Shown: positions 41,639 to 49,707 of the stretch, piece by piece
How the letters are laid out: each line of letters starts with the position of its first letter
How positions within the stretch are numbered: position 1 is the first letter of the stretch
Source of the DNA: JAKIVR01 sp035933635
GTDB taxonomy: Archaea; Thermoplasmatota; Thermoplasmata; Lutacidiplasmatales; UBA184
Reading direction: 5' to 3'
NCBI GenBank assembly: GCA_035933635.1
Contig: DASYYY010000008.1
Location: 62,001-126,000, forward strand
DNA: 64,000 bases
Translations under genes and position numbers: made by a program
The notes under the pieces: generated by a model
Told to the model about the DNA's origin: nothing
Database searches by the model: none
The model's input: only the letters and a program-made list of their open reading frames with translations

Positions 41639-42072
41639 CGGACCCCGAAGCGACGGCCGCCGTCCGGTCCGGCGTGATTGGTCAGCTCCGATAGCGGCGT
41701 GGGGTGCGCCGGAAGTTCGAACTCCAAGGTGTGCCGCGTCGTCTTGGGCGGGAACGGCCTTCCCTCCCGGGCCCGGTCGCGCACTTCGGACTTGGTCAGG
41801 TCGGGCCCGGGATTCCAGCGGTCGAGGTGGACGGCGGGGTCGTCGTAGTCGATGATCCAGGCCGGGACCCGGGTCGCCCCGAGCTTCTGGAGCGCCTCGA
41901 ACCGGTGGTGGCCGTTGAGGATCACCCCGCTCCCACGCTCGACCCAGATCGGGTCCTCGACGGTGCCGGTACGCTCGATCTCCCGGCGGAGCTCCTCGAC
42001 CTTGTCGGGGTCGACCCGCTCGTGGATGTGGAGCGAGCCGATGGGCACCAGCTCGAACTCCGGTCCGGTCAC
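41635..42072 (-). CDS. ParB/SerK-like protein
   Basis: 145 residues from GTG 42072, overlapping the stop of the upstream FAD subunit gene. The ParB-type core is 'LVPIGSLHIHERVDPDKVEELRREIERTGTVEDPIWV' followed by 'GVILNGHHRFEALQKLGATRVPAWIIDYD'. The later 'LTKSEVRDRAREGRPFPPKTTRH' is like archaeal SerK, an ADP-dependent free-serine kinase with a ParB fold, rather than a chromosome-segregation ParB, which would have an extra helix-turn-helix. Enzyme activity is therefore possible. Its place at the end of the molybdenum-hydroxylase operon has no obvious functional reason. Confidence 0.75.
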   Translation of the reverse strand: MTGPEFELVPIGSLHIHERVDPDKVEELRREIERTGTVEDPIWVERGSGVILNGHHRFEALQKLGATRVPAWIIDYDDPAVHLDRWNPGPDLTKSEVRDRAREGRPFPPKTTRHTLEFELPAHPTPLSELTNHAGPDGGRRFGVR

Positions 42073-43067
42073 GTCGCTGCTCCTGTCCCCGCGGGGCCAT
42101 CGCGGGCCGACCGCAGCGCCCGGCGGGCGTAGACCTCGGTCATTCGCTTGCGATAGGCGGGGTCGAGGAAGGTGTTGTGCACGGGCCGTACGCTGCGGCA
42201 TAGCTCCTTGGCGAGTTGGTCGATGCTCGAGTCGGTGAGCTCGGTCCCCGCGAGCGGACCGGTCAGCGCCGGGAACCGGCGGGGATAGGTTTCGAGTCCC
42301 CCGAGCGCGACCTCGAGCCGCTCGACGTGGGAGCCCTGCCCCCAGAGCGCGACCGCCACCCCAAGTTCCGGGAAGTCGAACGAGGGCCGGACCCGGAGCT
42401 TACGATAGGCGGCGCGGGCCCCGCGCGCGCTCGCCGGAACGTGGACGGCGACGACCAGCTCGCCGGGCCGGAGCCTATGGCGACGGATGCCGTCGCCTCG
42501 CGCATCGTACATCTCCTCGAGGGAAAGCCGTCGCACTCCGTCCGGGCCGGCGATCTCCACCTCCGCCCCGAGCACGATCAGGGCAGGGGCCAAATCGCCG
42601 GAGAAGGTCGCGTAGCACCGCTCCTTCTGGGGCACCACGTGGCAGCGGTCGCCGTCGGCCTTGAGGCAGTAGCCGAGGCTCTCGCGCCAGAACTCGCTCT
42701 GATTGAAGAAGAAGCATCGCGTCTCGACGAGCAGGTTCCCTCCGACGGTCCCGCTCGCCCGGACCAGGGGTGTCGCCACCTCCCGGACCGCCTCGAGCAC
42801 GCCTGGATAGGACCGGCCGAACCGGGCGTCCGATTCCAGGTCCGCGAGCCGCGTCATGGCGCCGATCCGGGTCGCATCGAACCCCACGAGCTCGGCCACC
42901 CGGTCCAAGGCCACGAGGTGGGCCTTCGGATGGAGGTGCATCTTGTAGTTGGGAAGGAGGTCCGTCCCGCCGGCGACGTAGTCGAACGCGTCGCCGAGCC
43001 CCCTCGCCAGCTCGAGGACCTCGGCCACCGAGCCGGGTCGGTGCAGTTCGAACGGATCGAGGTGCAT
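42069..43067 (-). CDS. hcrB: FAD/[4Fe-4S] subunit of a 4-hydroxybenzoyl-CoA reductase-type enzyme
   Basis: 332 residues. The FAD-binding motifs of the CoxM/HcrB family are 'DYVAGGTDLLPNYKMHL' and 'RASGTVGGNLLVETRC'. Within the insertion, Cys118, Cys134, Cys142 and Cys151 follow C-x15-C-x7-C-x8-C (RCFFFNQSEFWRESLGYC...DRCHVV...ERC), exactly the spacing of the extra [4Fe-4S] site of 4-hydroxybenzoyl-CoA reductase beta subunits; ordinary xanthine or CO dehydrogenases lack it. This cluster is known to let the enzyme run in the reductive direction. The gene is cotranscribed with the Mo and [2Fe-2S] subunits. Confidence 0.88.
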   Translation of the reverse strand: MHLDPFELHRPGSVAEVLELARGLGDAFDYVAGGTDLLPNYKMHLHPKAHLVALDRVAELVGFDATRIGAMTRLADLESDARFGRSYPGVLEAVREVATPLVRASGTVGGNLLVETRCFFFNQSEFWRESLGYCLKADGDRCHVVPQKERCYATFSGDLAPALIVLGAEVEIAGPDGVRRLSLEEMYDARGDGIRRHRLRPGELVVAVHVPASARGARAAYRKLRVRPSFDFPELGVAVALWGQGSHVERLEVALGGLETYPRRFPALTGPLAGTELTDSSIDQLAKELCRSVRPVHNTFLDPAYRKRMTEVYARRALRSARDGPAGTGAAT

Positions 43068-43071
43068 CGCG

Positions 43072-45402
43072 CTAGTTCCCCCCTCCCTTCCAGGGTTTGC
43101 CGGAGGCGCGCCGCTGGTCGATGCCGCGGACGACCTTCTCCGGGGTGACCGGGAGGTCGTAGAACCGTACGCCGATGGCGTCGTAGAGCGCGTTCCCCAG
43201 GGCGGGCAGGGTGGCGATGAGGGGGCCCTCCCCGGCCTCCTTGGCCCCGAACGGCCCCTCAGGGTCGTCCTCGCCGACCAGCAGACACTCGATCTCGGGC
43301 ATCTGGTGGGGCATGGGAATCTTGTACTCGAGCAGGGAGGGATTGAGCAAGCGCGGGCCGCGGTAGAGCATCCCCTCTCCCATGAACTGACCGAGTCCCA
43401 TGTGGATCGAGCCCTCTATCTGCCCCTCGACGGCGAGCCGGTTCAGGGGACGACCGCAATCGAACGCCGCCCAGATCTTCTCAGGCTTGTACTCGCCGGT
43501 CTCCAGGTCCACCGTCACCTCGGCGACGTAGGCGGCGAACGAGTACGCGGGCGCGGTGCCGGCGCGCGCGCCCTTGAAGCTGCCCCCCATGGGGGGCGAG
43601 CTGTAGGCGCCGGAGGACAGGAGCGCGCCGGATTTCTCCATCGCCTTGTGCAGCGCCTCGAGGAAGGAGACCCCGAGCTCGGGACGGTGGGCGACCTCGA
43701 TCCGCTCGTGGGCGACGCGGAGCTGGCCGGCCGGGTATCCCAGCAGCTCGTGACCGGCGCGGAGGAGCTCGTCGCGCATCCGCTCCGCGGCCTGCCGGGC
43801 GGCATTGCCCATCATGAACGTCACGCGGCTCGAGTAGCTGCCGAGGTCGACGGGGCTGACGTCGCTGTCGACGCGCACGACGTGGACGCGCTCCAGGTCG
43901 ACGCCGAGGACCTCGGCGACGATCGCGGCGAGCAGCGTATTGGAGCCCTGGCCGATGTCGGCCTGCATGCAGTGGACGGCGATCCCGCCGTCCATGTCCG
44001 CCTTGAGATGGACGGTGCACTGCGGCATCTTCGGCGTGAAGTGGATCGGGCTGTTCGAACCGGAGATGTAGAAGCCGCAACCGAGCCCGACCCCCCGGCC
44101 CGCCGGCAGCCGGCGGAACTTTGCGTCCCAGCCGCTCGCCCGCCGCGCGGCCTCCAGGCAGCGGACGAAGGAGGTCGAGGTGATGCGGAACTGGTTGACG
44201 GTGGTCGAGTTCGGCGCGAGCGCGTTCTGCGTGCGCAGGTCGAACGGGTCGATGCCCAGCCGCTCGGCGAGCTCGTCGAGGGCGAGCTCGACGGAGTAGC
44301 GGATGTTGGTCCCGCCGTGGGCGCGCATGGCCCCCGACGGCGGCTTGTTCGTGTAGACCCGGCGCCCCTTGTAGCGGAAGTTCGGGACCCGGTAGGGGCC
44401 CATGGAGAGCACCCCGTTGTAGTAGGTGGTGACCGTGCCGAACGAGCTCCACGCCCCGCCGTCGATGAGCGCCTCGATGTCGTAGGCGAGGATGTTGCCC
44501 GTCGCATCGGTGGCGATGGTGACGTCGTTCTGGGTGGGGTGTCGGCCGTGATTGGTGTAGAAGACGTCCTCACGGTCGAACAGGATCTTGACCGGCCGGC
44601 CGGTCTTGATCGCGAGCGCGGCGCAGACGATCTCGTGGGGAAGCGGGTCGGACTTGCCGCCGAAGCCGCCGCCGACCTCCGGTTTGATTACCCGGATGCG
44701 GTGCATCGGGAGCTTGAGCACCTCGGCGAGCGCGCGATGGAGGTAGTGCGGGACCTGGGTCGCGCTCCAGACGGTCAGGCGACCGTCCGGCGTCGACTCG
44801 GCGATGGTGACAAGCGGCTCGGTGAAGGCGTGTGTCACGCCGGCAAAGTTCCCGTGGACGTGGACCCGGTGCGCGGCCTGCGCGATCGCGGCGTCGACGT
44901 CGCCGAAGTGCTGCTGTACCTCCTTCTGAATGTTGGTGCCGTTGAGCCCGCGCGCGTGGATCGGCTCGGCGACGGCCGACGTGCCGCTCTTGGGGTCGAG
45001 GTACTCCGGCAACGGCGCGTACTCGACGCGGATCGCCTCGAGCGCGCGCTCGGCGGTGAGCTCGTCTTTCGCGGCCACGGCGGCGACCATGTCGCCGACG
45101 TACCGCGTCTTGCCGACGGCCAGCGCGGTCTCATCGTGCGTGATCGGCAGGACCCCGAACGGGGTGGGGTACTCCTCACCGGTCAACACCGCGAACACGC
45201 CGGGCATCCGGCGTGCCGGCTCGACATCGACCGAGGTCAGCTTCGCATGGGGGTGGATGCTCCGCAGGATCCGGCCGACGAGCATCCCCGGGCGCTTGAT
45301 GTCGTCGGTGTACTCGGCCCGCCCCGAGACCTTGAGCGGGCCCTCGATGTACGGGATGCGCGTGCCGAGCAGCCGGTACTCGGGCTCCGTCCGGGCGGCC
45401 AT
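43072..45402 (-). CDS. hcrA: Molybdopterin subunit of 4-hydroxybenzoyl-CoA reductase-type enzyme
   Basis: 776 residues, standard length for the xanthine-oxidase family large subunit. N-terminal 'KVSGRAEYTDDIKRPGMLVG', then 'IRVIKPEVGGGFGGKSDPLP' (the first MPT loop), 'PSGAMRAHGGTN', 'MQADIGQGSNTLLAAIVAEV' (second loop), 'DVSPVDLGSYSSRVTFMMGNA' (third) and 'GPFGAKEAGEGPLIATLPA' with the catalytic Glu in KEAGEGP. It lacks the Cys-selenyl loop of CO dehydrogenases (reads SYSSR). Together with the HcrB cluster it suggests dehydroxylation or hydroxylation of an aromatic acyl-CoA. Confidence 0.9.
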   Translation of the reverse strand: MAARTEPEYRLLGTRIPYIEGPLKVSGRAEYTDDIKRPGMLVGRILRSIHPHAKLTSVDVEPARRMPGVFAVLTGEEYPTPFGVLPITHDETALAVGKTRYVGDMVAAVAAKDELTAERALEAIRVEYAPLPEYLDPKSGTSAVAEPIHARGLNGTNIQKEVQQHFGDVDAAIAQAAHRVHVHGNFAGVTHAFTEPLVTIAESTPDGRLTVWSATQVPHYLHRALAEVLKLPMHRIRVIKPEVGGGFGGKSDPLPHEIVCAALAIKTGRPVKILFDREDVFYTNHGRHPTQNDVTIATDATGNILAYDIEALIDGGAWSSFGTVTTYYNGVLSMGPYRVPNFRYKGRRVYTNKPPSGAMRAHGGTNIRYSVELALDELAERLGIDPFDLRTQNALAPNSTTVNQFRITSTSFVRCLEAARRASGWDAKFRRLPAGRGVGLGCGFYISGSNSPIHFTPKMPQCTVHLKADMDGGIAVHCMQADIGQGSNTLLAAIVAEVLGVDLERVHVVRVDSDVSPVDLGSYSSRVTFMMGNAARQAAERMRDELLRAGHELLGYPAGQLRVAHERIEVAHRPELGVSFLEALHKAMEKSGALLSSGAYSSPPMGGSFKGARAGTAPAYSFAAYVAEVTVDLETGEYKPEKIWAAFDCGRPLNRLAVEGQIEGSIHMGLGQFMGEGMLYRGPRLLNPSLLEYKIPMPHQMPEIECLLVGEDDPEGPFGAKEAGEGPLIATLPALGNALYDAIGVRFYDLPVTPEKVVRGIDQRRASGKPWKGGGN

Positions 45403-45405
45403 CGC

Positions 45406-45876
45406 TCAGCCGCTCCCACGCGCCGCCAAGATCGCCTCGACGATCTTGGTGTAGCCCGTGCACCGGCAGAGGTTGCCGGAGATCGCGCGCACGACCTCCT
45501 CGCGGTCGGGGTGGGGTTGGTCGCGCAGGAGCGCCACCGCGGTCATCACGAAACCGGGCGTGCAGAACCCGCACTGGGTCGCCCCGTGTTCTACGAACGC
45601 CTTTTGGACGGCGTGCAGTTCGCCGGCGGGCGTCACTCCCTCGATGGTCGTCACCGACCGCCCCTCGACGAACCGCGCCAGTGTCAGGCAGCTCAGGGTG
45701 GGCCGCCCGTCGACGAGGACGGTACAGCACCCACAGGTTCCGAGGTCACAGCCGCGCTTGGTGCCCGTGAGGTTGAGGTCCTCCCGGAGCAGGTCGAGCA
45801 GGATCCGCTCGTCCGGGCAGGGCACCTCGACCGGGTGCCCGTTGACCGACGCGCTAAGGCGATCGGACGACGACAT
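45406..45876 (-). CDS. hcrC: [2Fe-2S] subunit of 4-hydroxybenzoyl-CoA reductase-type enzyme
   Basis: 156 residues, the full small subunit. The plant-type ferredoxin cluster is 'GCDLGTCGCCTVLVDG..TLSC', and the second helical cluster is 'TQCGFCTPGFVMTAVALL' with 'ISGNLCRCTGYTKIVEAIL'. It passes electrons between the Mo site and the FAD/[4Fe-4S] subunit. It overlaps the xdhC gene by 23 nt and is 3 nt from the large-subunit gene. Confidence 0.92.
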   Translation of the reverse strand: MSSSDRLSASVNGHPVEVPCPDERILLDLLREDLNLTGTKRGCDLGTCGCCTVLVDGRPTLSCLTLARFVEGRSVTTIEGVTPAGELHAVQKAFVEHGATQCGFCTPGFVMTAVALLRDQPHPDREEVVRAISGNLCRCTGYTKIVEAILAARGSG

Positions 45877-46690
45877 CGACCTCCTCGATCCCCTCGGCGT
45901 GGGGGGTTTGACCCCGGTGCGCGACCTCGACGAGCTCGGCGACGACGCTGACGGCGATCTCGGCCGGCGACTGGGCCCCGATCGGGAGACCGATGGGGGA
46001 ACGGATCCGGGCGAGCTGCCCGTCGTTCAGGCCGCGGCGGCGCAGCTCGGCGAAGATGTGCGTACGTTTCGCGGCGCTGGCGATCAGCCCGATCGAGTTC
46101 GGGAAGATTCGAATCGAGCTCTCGAGCACGTCCGTGTCCTTGCCGGCATCGTAGCCGAGCACATACAGGTGGGTATAGCGCTCGGGGACGAAGCGCACCC
46201 AGAGTTGGTCGGGGCTCACGACCTCGAGCCGGTCCGCGCCGGGGAACCGCTCGGCCCCGACCCATTCGGCGCGGTCATCGGCGACCGAGTAATCGTACTC
46301 GAGCGTGGGGAGCAAGGAGGCCAGGGCGTGCGCTACATGGCCGCCCCCCCACAGGAGGAGGTTCGGTCGGGCCGCAACGTACTCGATCGCGACGTCGACC
46401 GAGCCTCCGCACAGGCTCGGCAGCCCTCCGGGCTTCCAGGACTGGAGGTCGAAGTGCAGGAGGTCGCCGCGGCGATCCGCCAGCGCCTTTTTCGCCCGCG
46501 CCTTGACCTGTTCTTCCAGCGCCGCCCCGCCGACGGTCCCGAACGTCTCCCCGCTGGCCGTCACGAGCATCGTCGCGCCGAGCTTTCCCGGGACCGAGCC
46601 CACGGTACGGACCACGGTCGCGCGGACGAACTCCTGGTGCGCGTCGAGCAGCTCGAGCGCGCGGCGAGTCAGACGTCGGTCCACCCTCAC
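45854..46690 (-). CDS. XdhC/CoxF-family molybdenum-cofactor maturation factor
   Basis: 278 residues from GTG 46690, overlapping the stop of the MobA-like gene (GTGA). 'ATVVRTVGSVPGKLGATMLV', 'GTVGGAALEEQVKARAKKAL' and 'SLCGGSVDVAIEYV' are the XdhC N-terminal domain; 'LLLWGGGHVAHALASLLPTLEYDYSVADDR' starts the Rossmann part, and 'IGLIASAAKRTHIFAELRRRG' with 'SPIGLPIGAQSPAEIAVSVVAELV' ends it. XdhC binds the Mo cofactor, helps its sulfuration and loads it into the hydroxylase. Its position before the three subunits supports that job. Confidence 0.9.
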   Translation of the reverse strand: MRVDRRLTRRALELLDAHQEFVRATVVRTVGSVPGKLGATMLVTASGETFGTVGGAALEEQVKARAKKALADRRGDLLHFDLQSWKPGGLPSLCGGSVDVAIEYVAARPNLLLWGGGHVAHALASLLPTLEYDYSVADDRAEWVGAERFPGADRLEVVSPDQLWVRFVPERYTHLYVLGYDAGKDTDVLESSIRIFPNSIGLIASAAKRTHIFAELRRRGLNDGQLARIRSPIGLPIGAQSPAEIAVSVVAELVEVAHRGQTPHAEGIEEVDVVVRSP

Positions 46691-47304
46691 ACCTCGCGGG
46701 GGAGTCCGGACCCTCGCGCCCGCTCCAGGTCCTCCGGCGTATTCACATTGACCACCACACCGGGATCGTCGACGCGTACGCGCTGGACCTGGGGGCCGAG
46801 CTGGGGGATCAGGCGGTGGAGCGGTACCTCGGGGGGGAGCCGGAGCGCGAGGCGCCAGGCCGGCTCCTTCAGGATCACCGGGTGGCCGCCGCGGCCGTCG
46901 AACTCCGGTATCGTCCAGACCGCGAGGAGGTCGGCGTCGCTCGCCCGCAGCAAACGGGGGAGGGTATGGGAGGAGACCAGCGGGTGGTCGACGGGCCAAA
47001 GGACGACGTCCTCTCCGGGGTCGACCTGCCTCAGCCCGGTATGGACCGAGCTGGTCTGGCCGCGCGCCCAGTCCGGATTCGTCACCCACTCCACGCTCGA
47101 GCGTTGGTCGGACGGGAGTCCCCCGCGGATCTCGTCGGAATGGGCCCCGAGGACCACCCAGATCCGGCCCACGCCGGCCTCCGCCATCAGCCGGATGACG
47201 CGGCCGAGCGCCGTCTCGCCCGAGACCGGCGCCAGCGCCTTGGGGTAGCCGCGCCAGCGCTCGGAGGCGCCCGCGCTCAGGATCAGTCCCGTCGGTTCGG
47301 TCAA
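46687..47304 (-). CDS. MobA/MocA-like nucleotidyltransferase
   Basis: 205 residues from TTG 47304. 'GLILSAGASERWRGYPKALAPV' is the NTP-binding 'LAAG.S.R.G..K' motif, 'SDEIRGGL' and 'NPDWARGQTSSVHTGLRQ' the middle part, and 'DVVLWPVDHPLVSSHTLPRLL' carries the metal-binding Asp (usually 'PVD.P'). 'NVNTPEDLERAR' ends the fold. MocA joins CMP to molybdopterin for the xanthine-oxidase family, whereas MobA uses GMP; operon context points to the MocA-like role. First gene of the hydroxylase operon, with the TATA box about 64 nt upstream. Confidence 0.88.
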   Translation of the reverse strand: MTEPTGLILSAGASERWRGYPKALAPVSGETALGRVIRLMAEAGVGRIWVVLGAHSDEIRGGLPSDQRSSVEWVTNPDWARGQTSSVHTGLRQVDPGEDVVLWPVDHPLVSSHTLPRLLRASDADLLAVWTIPEFDGRGGHPVILKEPAWRLALRLPPEVPLHRLIPQLGPQVQRVRVDDPGVVVNVNTPEDLERARGSGLPREV

Positions 47305-47365
47305 CTCCGCAGAGGTCCCCCCACGAGGTCCACCCTCGAGGGTGGCGCGACACCGTCAACGCGTG

Positions 47366-47373
47366 TTATATAT
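47366..47373. promoter_or_regulatory. Bidirectional TATA element between hydroxylase operon and ribosomal cluster
   Basis: TTATATAT is centred 29 nt before ATG 47398 of rps19e (leaderless) and about 64 nt before TTG 47304 of the divergent MobA-like gene, so the latter would have a leader of about 35 nt. Confidence 0.6.
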
Positions 47374-47397
47374 GGTGGCTAGGTGGCCGCCGCGCTC

Positions 47398-47853
47398 ATG
47401 TCCCACCCGGTCGACGTACCTCCGTCCACGCTGCTCCCCCGGCTCGCGCAGGAACTGCGCGGTCGCAATTCCGTCACCCCGCCCGCCTGGGCCGCCTTCG
47501 CCAAGACCGGGGTCCACAAGTCGAAGGCGCCGGTCCAGCCCGATTGGTGGTACCTCCGCAGCGCCTCGGTGCTCCGCAAGATCCACATGCGCGGCCCCGT
47601 CGGGATCGAGCGGCTGGCCGCCGAGTACGGCGGCAAGCGCGACCGCGGCTCCGCACCCTACCATGCGCGCAGCGGCTCCCGGTCGATCACCCGCGAGATC
47701 GTCCAGCAGCTGGAGAGCTCCGGGCTCGTCCGGCCCGAGAAGAAGAAGGGCCGACGGTTGACGCCGGAAGGAACGAAGCTCCTCGACGCCGTCTCGCGCG
47801 AGGTCCTCAAGGGCTTGAGCGAGCGCCAGCCCGAACTGAGGAAATACCTCTGA
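47398..47853 (+). CDS. rps19e: Ribosomal protein S19e
   Basis: 151 residues from ATG 47398; a GTG 15 nt upstream would lie before the expected transcript start. 'WWYLRSASVLRKIHMRGPVGIERLAAEYGGKRDRG', 'ITREIVQQLESSGLV' and 'RRLTPEGTKLLDAVS' are typical of S19e, a small-subunit protein of archaea and eukaryotes needed for 18S/16S end maturation. It opens a conserved archaeal cluster. Confidence 0.96.
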   Translation: MSHPVDVPPSTLLPRLAQELRGRNSVTPPAWAAFAKTGVHKSKAPVQPDWWYLRSASVLRKIHMRGPVGIERLAAEYGGKRDRGSAPYHARSGSRSITREIVQQLESSGLVRPEKKKGRRLTPEGTKLLDAVSREVLKGLSERQPELRKYL

Positions 47854-47879
47854 AGGCTGGTCGTCGCGGACGGTGATCG

Positions 47880-48245
47880 ATGTCGGGCTACCCGGACGAC
47901 GCCGAGCTCGCCGAGCTCCGGCGCCGCCGTCTCCAGCAGTTGCAGGAGATGCAAGCCGGCGGGGGTTCGCCGAACGCCGCCTATGCCCAGGCCCAGCAGG
48001 CGGAGATGGACCGGCGCGAGGCCGAGCGGGCCGAGGCGCTCCGACGGATCATGACCCCCGAGGCGCGCGAACGGCTCGGCCGGATCCGGCTCGCCAAGCC
48101 CGATGTCGCGAACGCGGTCGAGCAGCAGGTCCTCTCGCTCGCCGCTTCGGGTCGGCTGCAGCGGATGGTCGACGACAATACGCTCCGAGCGCTCCTCGAG
48201 CGGATCATGCCCGAGAAGCGCGAGATCCACATCACGCGCCGCTAA
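47880..48245 (+). CDS. PDCD5-family DNA-binding protein
   Basis: 121 residues. 'DDAELAELRRRRLQQLQEMQ' starts the family; 'RRIMTPEARERLGRIRLAKPDVANAVEQQVLSLAASGRLQ' is the core three-helix bundle, and 'LRALLERIMPEKREIHITRR' the basic end. The archaeal protein binds nucleic acid; its role is not settled. It lies between S19e and L39e as in most archaea. Confidence 0.93.
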   Translation: MSGYPDDAELAELRRRRLQQLQEMQAGGGSPNAAYAQAQQAEMDRREAERAEALRRIMTPEARERLGRIRLAKPDVANAVEQQVLSLAASGRLQRMVDDNTLRALLERIMPEKREIHITRR

Positions 48246-48263
48246 CGGGGAGGTTCACCGATC

Positions 48264-48422
48264 ATGGCCAACCGTAGGAAGTCGCTCGCCCGCAAGACCC
48301 GCCTGTTCCGGGCCGTCAAGAGCAACCGCCGAGTCCCCGCCTGGGTGATGCAGCGGACGAGCCGCCGCTTCACCCGCCATCCCAAACGCCGCAGCTGGAA
48401 GCGCGGCCACATGCAGCTGTAG
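48264..48422 (+). CDS. rpl39e: Ribosomal protein L39e
   Basis: 52 residues, starting ATG 48264 after GGGGAGG. The basic sequence has 'RRKSLARKTRLFRAVKSNRR', 'VPAWVMQRTSRRFTRHPKRR' and 'WKRGHMQL', with the invariant Pro-x-Trp and the C-terminal R-R-x-W-x-R. This small protein lines the exit tunnel of the large subunit. Confidence 0.95.
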   Translation: MANRRKSLARKTRLFRAVKSNRRVPAWVMQRTSRRFTRHPKRRSWKRGHMQL

Positions 48423-48434
48423 GGAGCGTCGACG

Positions 48435-48731
48435 ATGGCACGGAACGCACCGAAGGCCCGCGGCGAGGAGCTCGAGCGCGAGTACACCGTCCCGCTACGC
48501 GCGAGCCAGCACCAACCCTCGCGCCGGCGCCGCGCCGGTCACGCCCTCGAGACCGTCCGCCGGTTCGTCGCCCGGCACATGAAGGGCGAGCACGCGCAGG
48601 TCTGGATCGACCCGCGCCTGAACGAGTACATCTGGACGCGCGGCGTGCAGCATCTCCCGCGCAACGTCCGAATCAAGGCCATCCGCTTCGAGGACGGCCT
48701 CATCGAGGTCGACCTCATGGAAGGGGAGTAG
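48435..48731 (+). CDS. rpl31e: Ribosomal protein L31e
   Basis: 98 residues. 'LEREYTVPLR', 'RRRAGHALETVRRFVARHMK', 'QVWIDPRLNEYIWTRGVQHLPRNVRIKA' are diagnostic for L31e, a large-subunit protein near the exit tunnel. The gap of 12 nt after L39e indicates one transcript. Confidence 0.96.
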   Translation: MARNAPKARGEELEREYTVPLRASQHQPSRRRRAGHALETVRRFVARHMKGEHAQVWIDPRLNEYIWTRGVQHLPRNVRIKAIRFEDGLIEVDLMEGE

Positions 48732-48755
48732 TCCCTTTGTCCGGGAGCGGTCGGA

Positions 48756-49421
48756 GTGCCGGTCGGGCGCGCGACGATCTCCGGTAGCCCCTACCTCGGG
48801 GTCTACATCCGGACCGGGGAGTCGGTCGCGGTCGTGCCCCCCTCGGCACCGGCGAACCTTCGCCGCGAGCTCGAGCGACTGTTGTCGGTCAAGGTGTTCA
48901 CGGGCACCGTCTCGGAGAGCGAGCTCCTCGGCGCCCTGCTCGCCTTCAACTCCCACGGGGTCATCGTCGGCGACCGGCTGGATAAGGTCGAGCGCGCACG
49001 CCTCGAGTCGGTCGGGCCGGTGAGCGAGATCCGGGTCCGGCAGAACGCGCTCGGGAACAACGTGCTGGCCAATGACCGCGGGGCGCTCGTCCACCCGGAG
49101 TTCTCCGAAGAGGCGATTCGCCAGGTGCGCGAGGGACTGAAGGTCCCGGTGCAGCGGGGCACGGTCGCCGGGCTCGGCACCGTCGGGATGGCCGCGGTCG
49201 CGACGAACAAGGGCGTCGTCGTCCACCCCCGTACCACCGAGGCCGAGACCAAGGTGATCACCGAGGCGCTCGGTGCGCCCGTCCACAAATCGACGGCGAA
49301 CTTCGGCGTCTCCGTCGTGGGGGCTTGCCTCGTGGCGAACTCCCGCGGGTTCGTGGCCGGGACTCCGACGACCTCGGTGGAGATCGTCCACCTGCAGGAA
49401 GGTTTCCAGGTCTTTGACTAG
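48756..49421 (+). CDS. eif6: Translation initiation factor aIF6
   Basis: 221 residues from GTG 48756. It forms the pentein-like fold of eIF6: 'YLGVYIRTGESVAVVPPSAP', 'LGALLAFNSHGVIVGD', 'NNVLANDRGALVHPEFS', 'GLGTVGMAAVATNKGVVVHPRTT' and 'VGACLVANSRGFVAGTPTTSVEI'. It binds the 50S subunit and blocks joining with 30S. Last gene of the S19e cluster in this window; L18a/LX and prefoldin, often next in other archaea, are not found. Confidence 0.97.
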   Translation: MPVGRATISGSPYLGVYIRTGESVAVVPPSAPANLRRELERLLSVKVFTGTVSESELLGALLAFNSHGVIVGDRLDKVERARLESVGPVSEIRVRQNALGNNVLANDRGALVHPEFSEEAIRQVREGLKVPVQRGTVAGLGTVGMAAVATNKGVVVHPRTTEAETKVITEALGAPVHKSTANFGVSVVGACLVANSRGFVAGTPTTSVEIVHLQEGFQVFD

Positions 49422-49449
49422 CCCGCGGGGTTCGCGGACCGTCTCCGAT

Positions 49450-49674
49450 TCAGGTCCCGCGCTTGCGCTTCATGTACCGGGTCGCGTACCCCGCGATCCG
49501 GTTGGCGAGCTTCTTGTAGGTCACGCGCTGGACACCGTCCTGCTCGATCCGCAGATCGGTCAGCTCCAGGACCTTCTGCTTGTTGTGGGCAAAATCCCCG
49601 TTGAACGCGTCGGGGTGGATACGAATGAGCTCGGTGGCGACCCGCTTGATGTAGGTCTGCCGGATATTGCCCAT
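49450..49674 (-). CDS. rps17e: Ribosomal protein S17e
   Basis: 74 residues. 'MGNIRQTYIKRVATELIRIH', 'FAHNKQKVLELTDL' and 'VTYKKLANRIAGYATRYMKRK' match archaeal S17e. It converges on aIF6 with a 28-nt gap and has its own promoter. Confidence 0.96.
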   Translation of the reverse strand: MGNIRQTYIKRVATELIRIHPDAFNGDFAHNKQKVLELTDLRIEQDGVQRVTYKKLANRIAGYATRYMKRKRGT

Positions 49675-49700
49675 GTGGGCCGCGCCGACTAAGGTGCCCC

Positions 49701-49706
49701 ATATAA
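49701..49706 (-). promoter_or_regulatory. TATA box of rps17e
   Basis: On the minus strand GGTTATATGGGG lies about 30 nt before ATG 49674, giving a near-leaderless transcript. Confidence 0.6.
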
Positions 49707-49707
49707 C

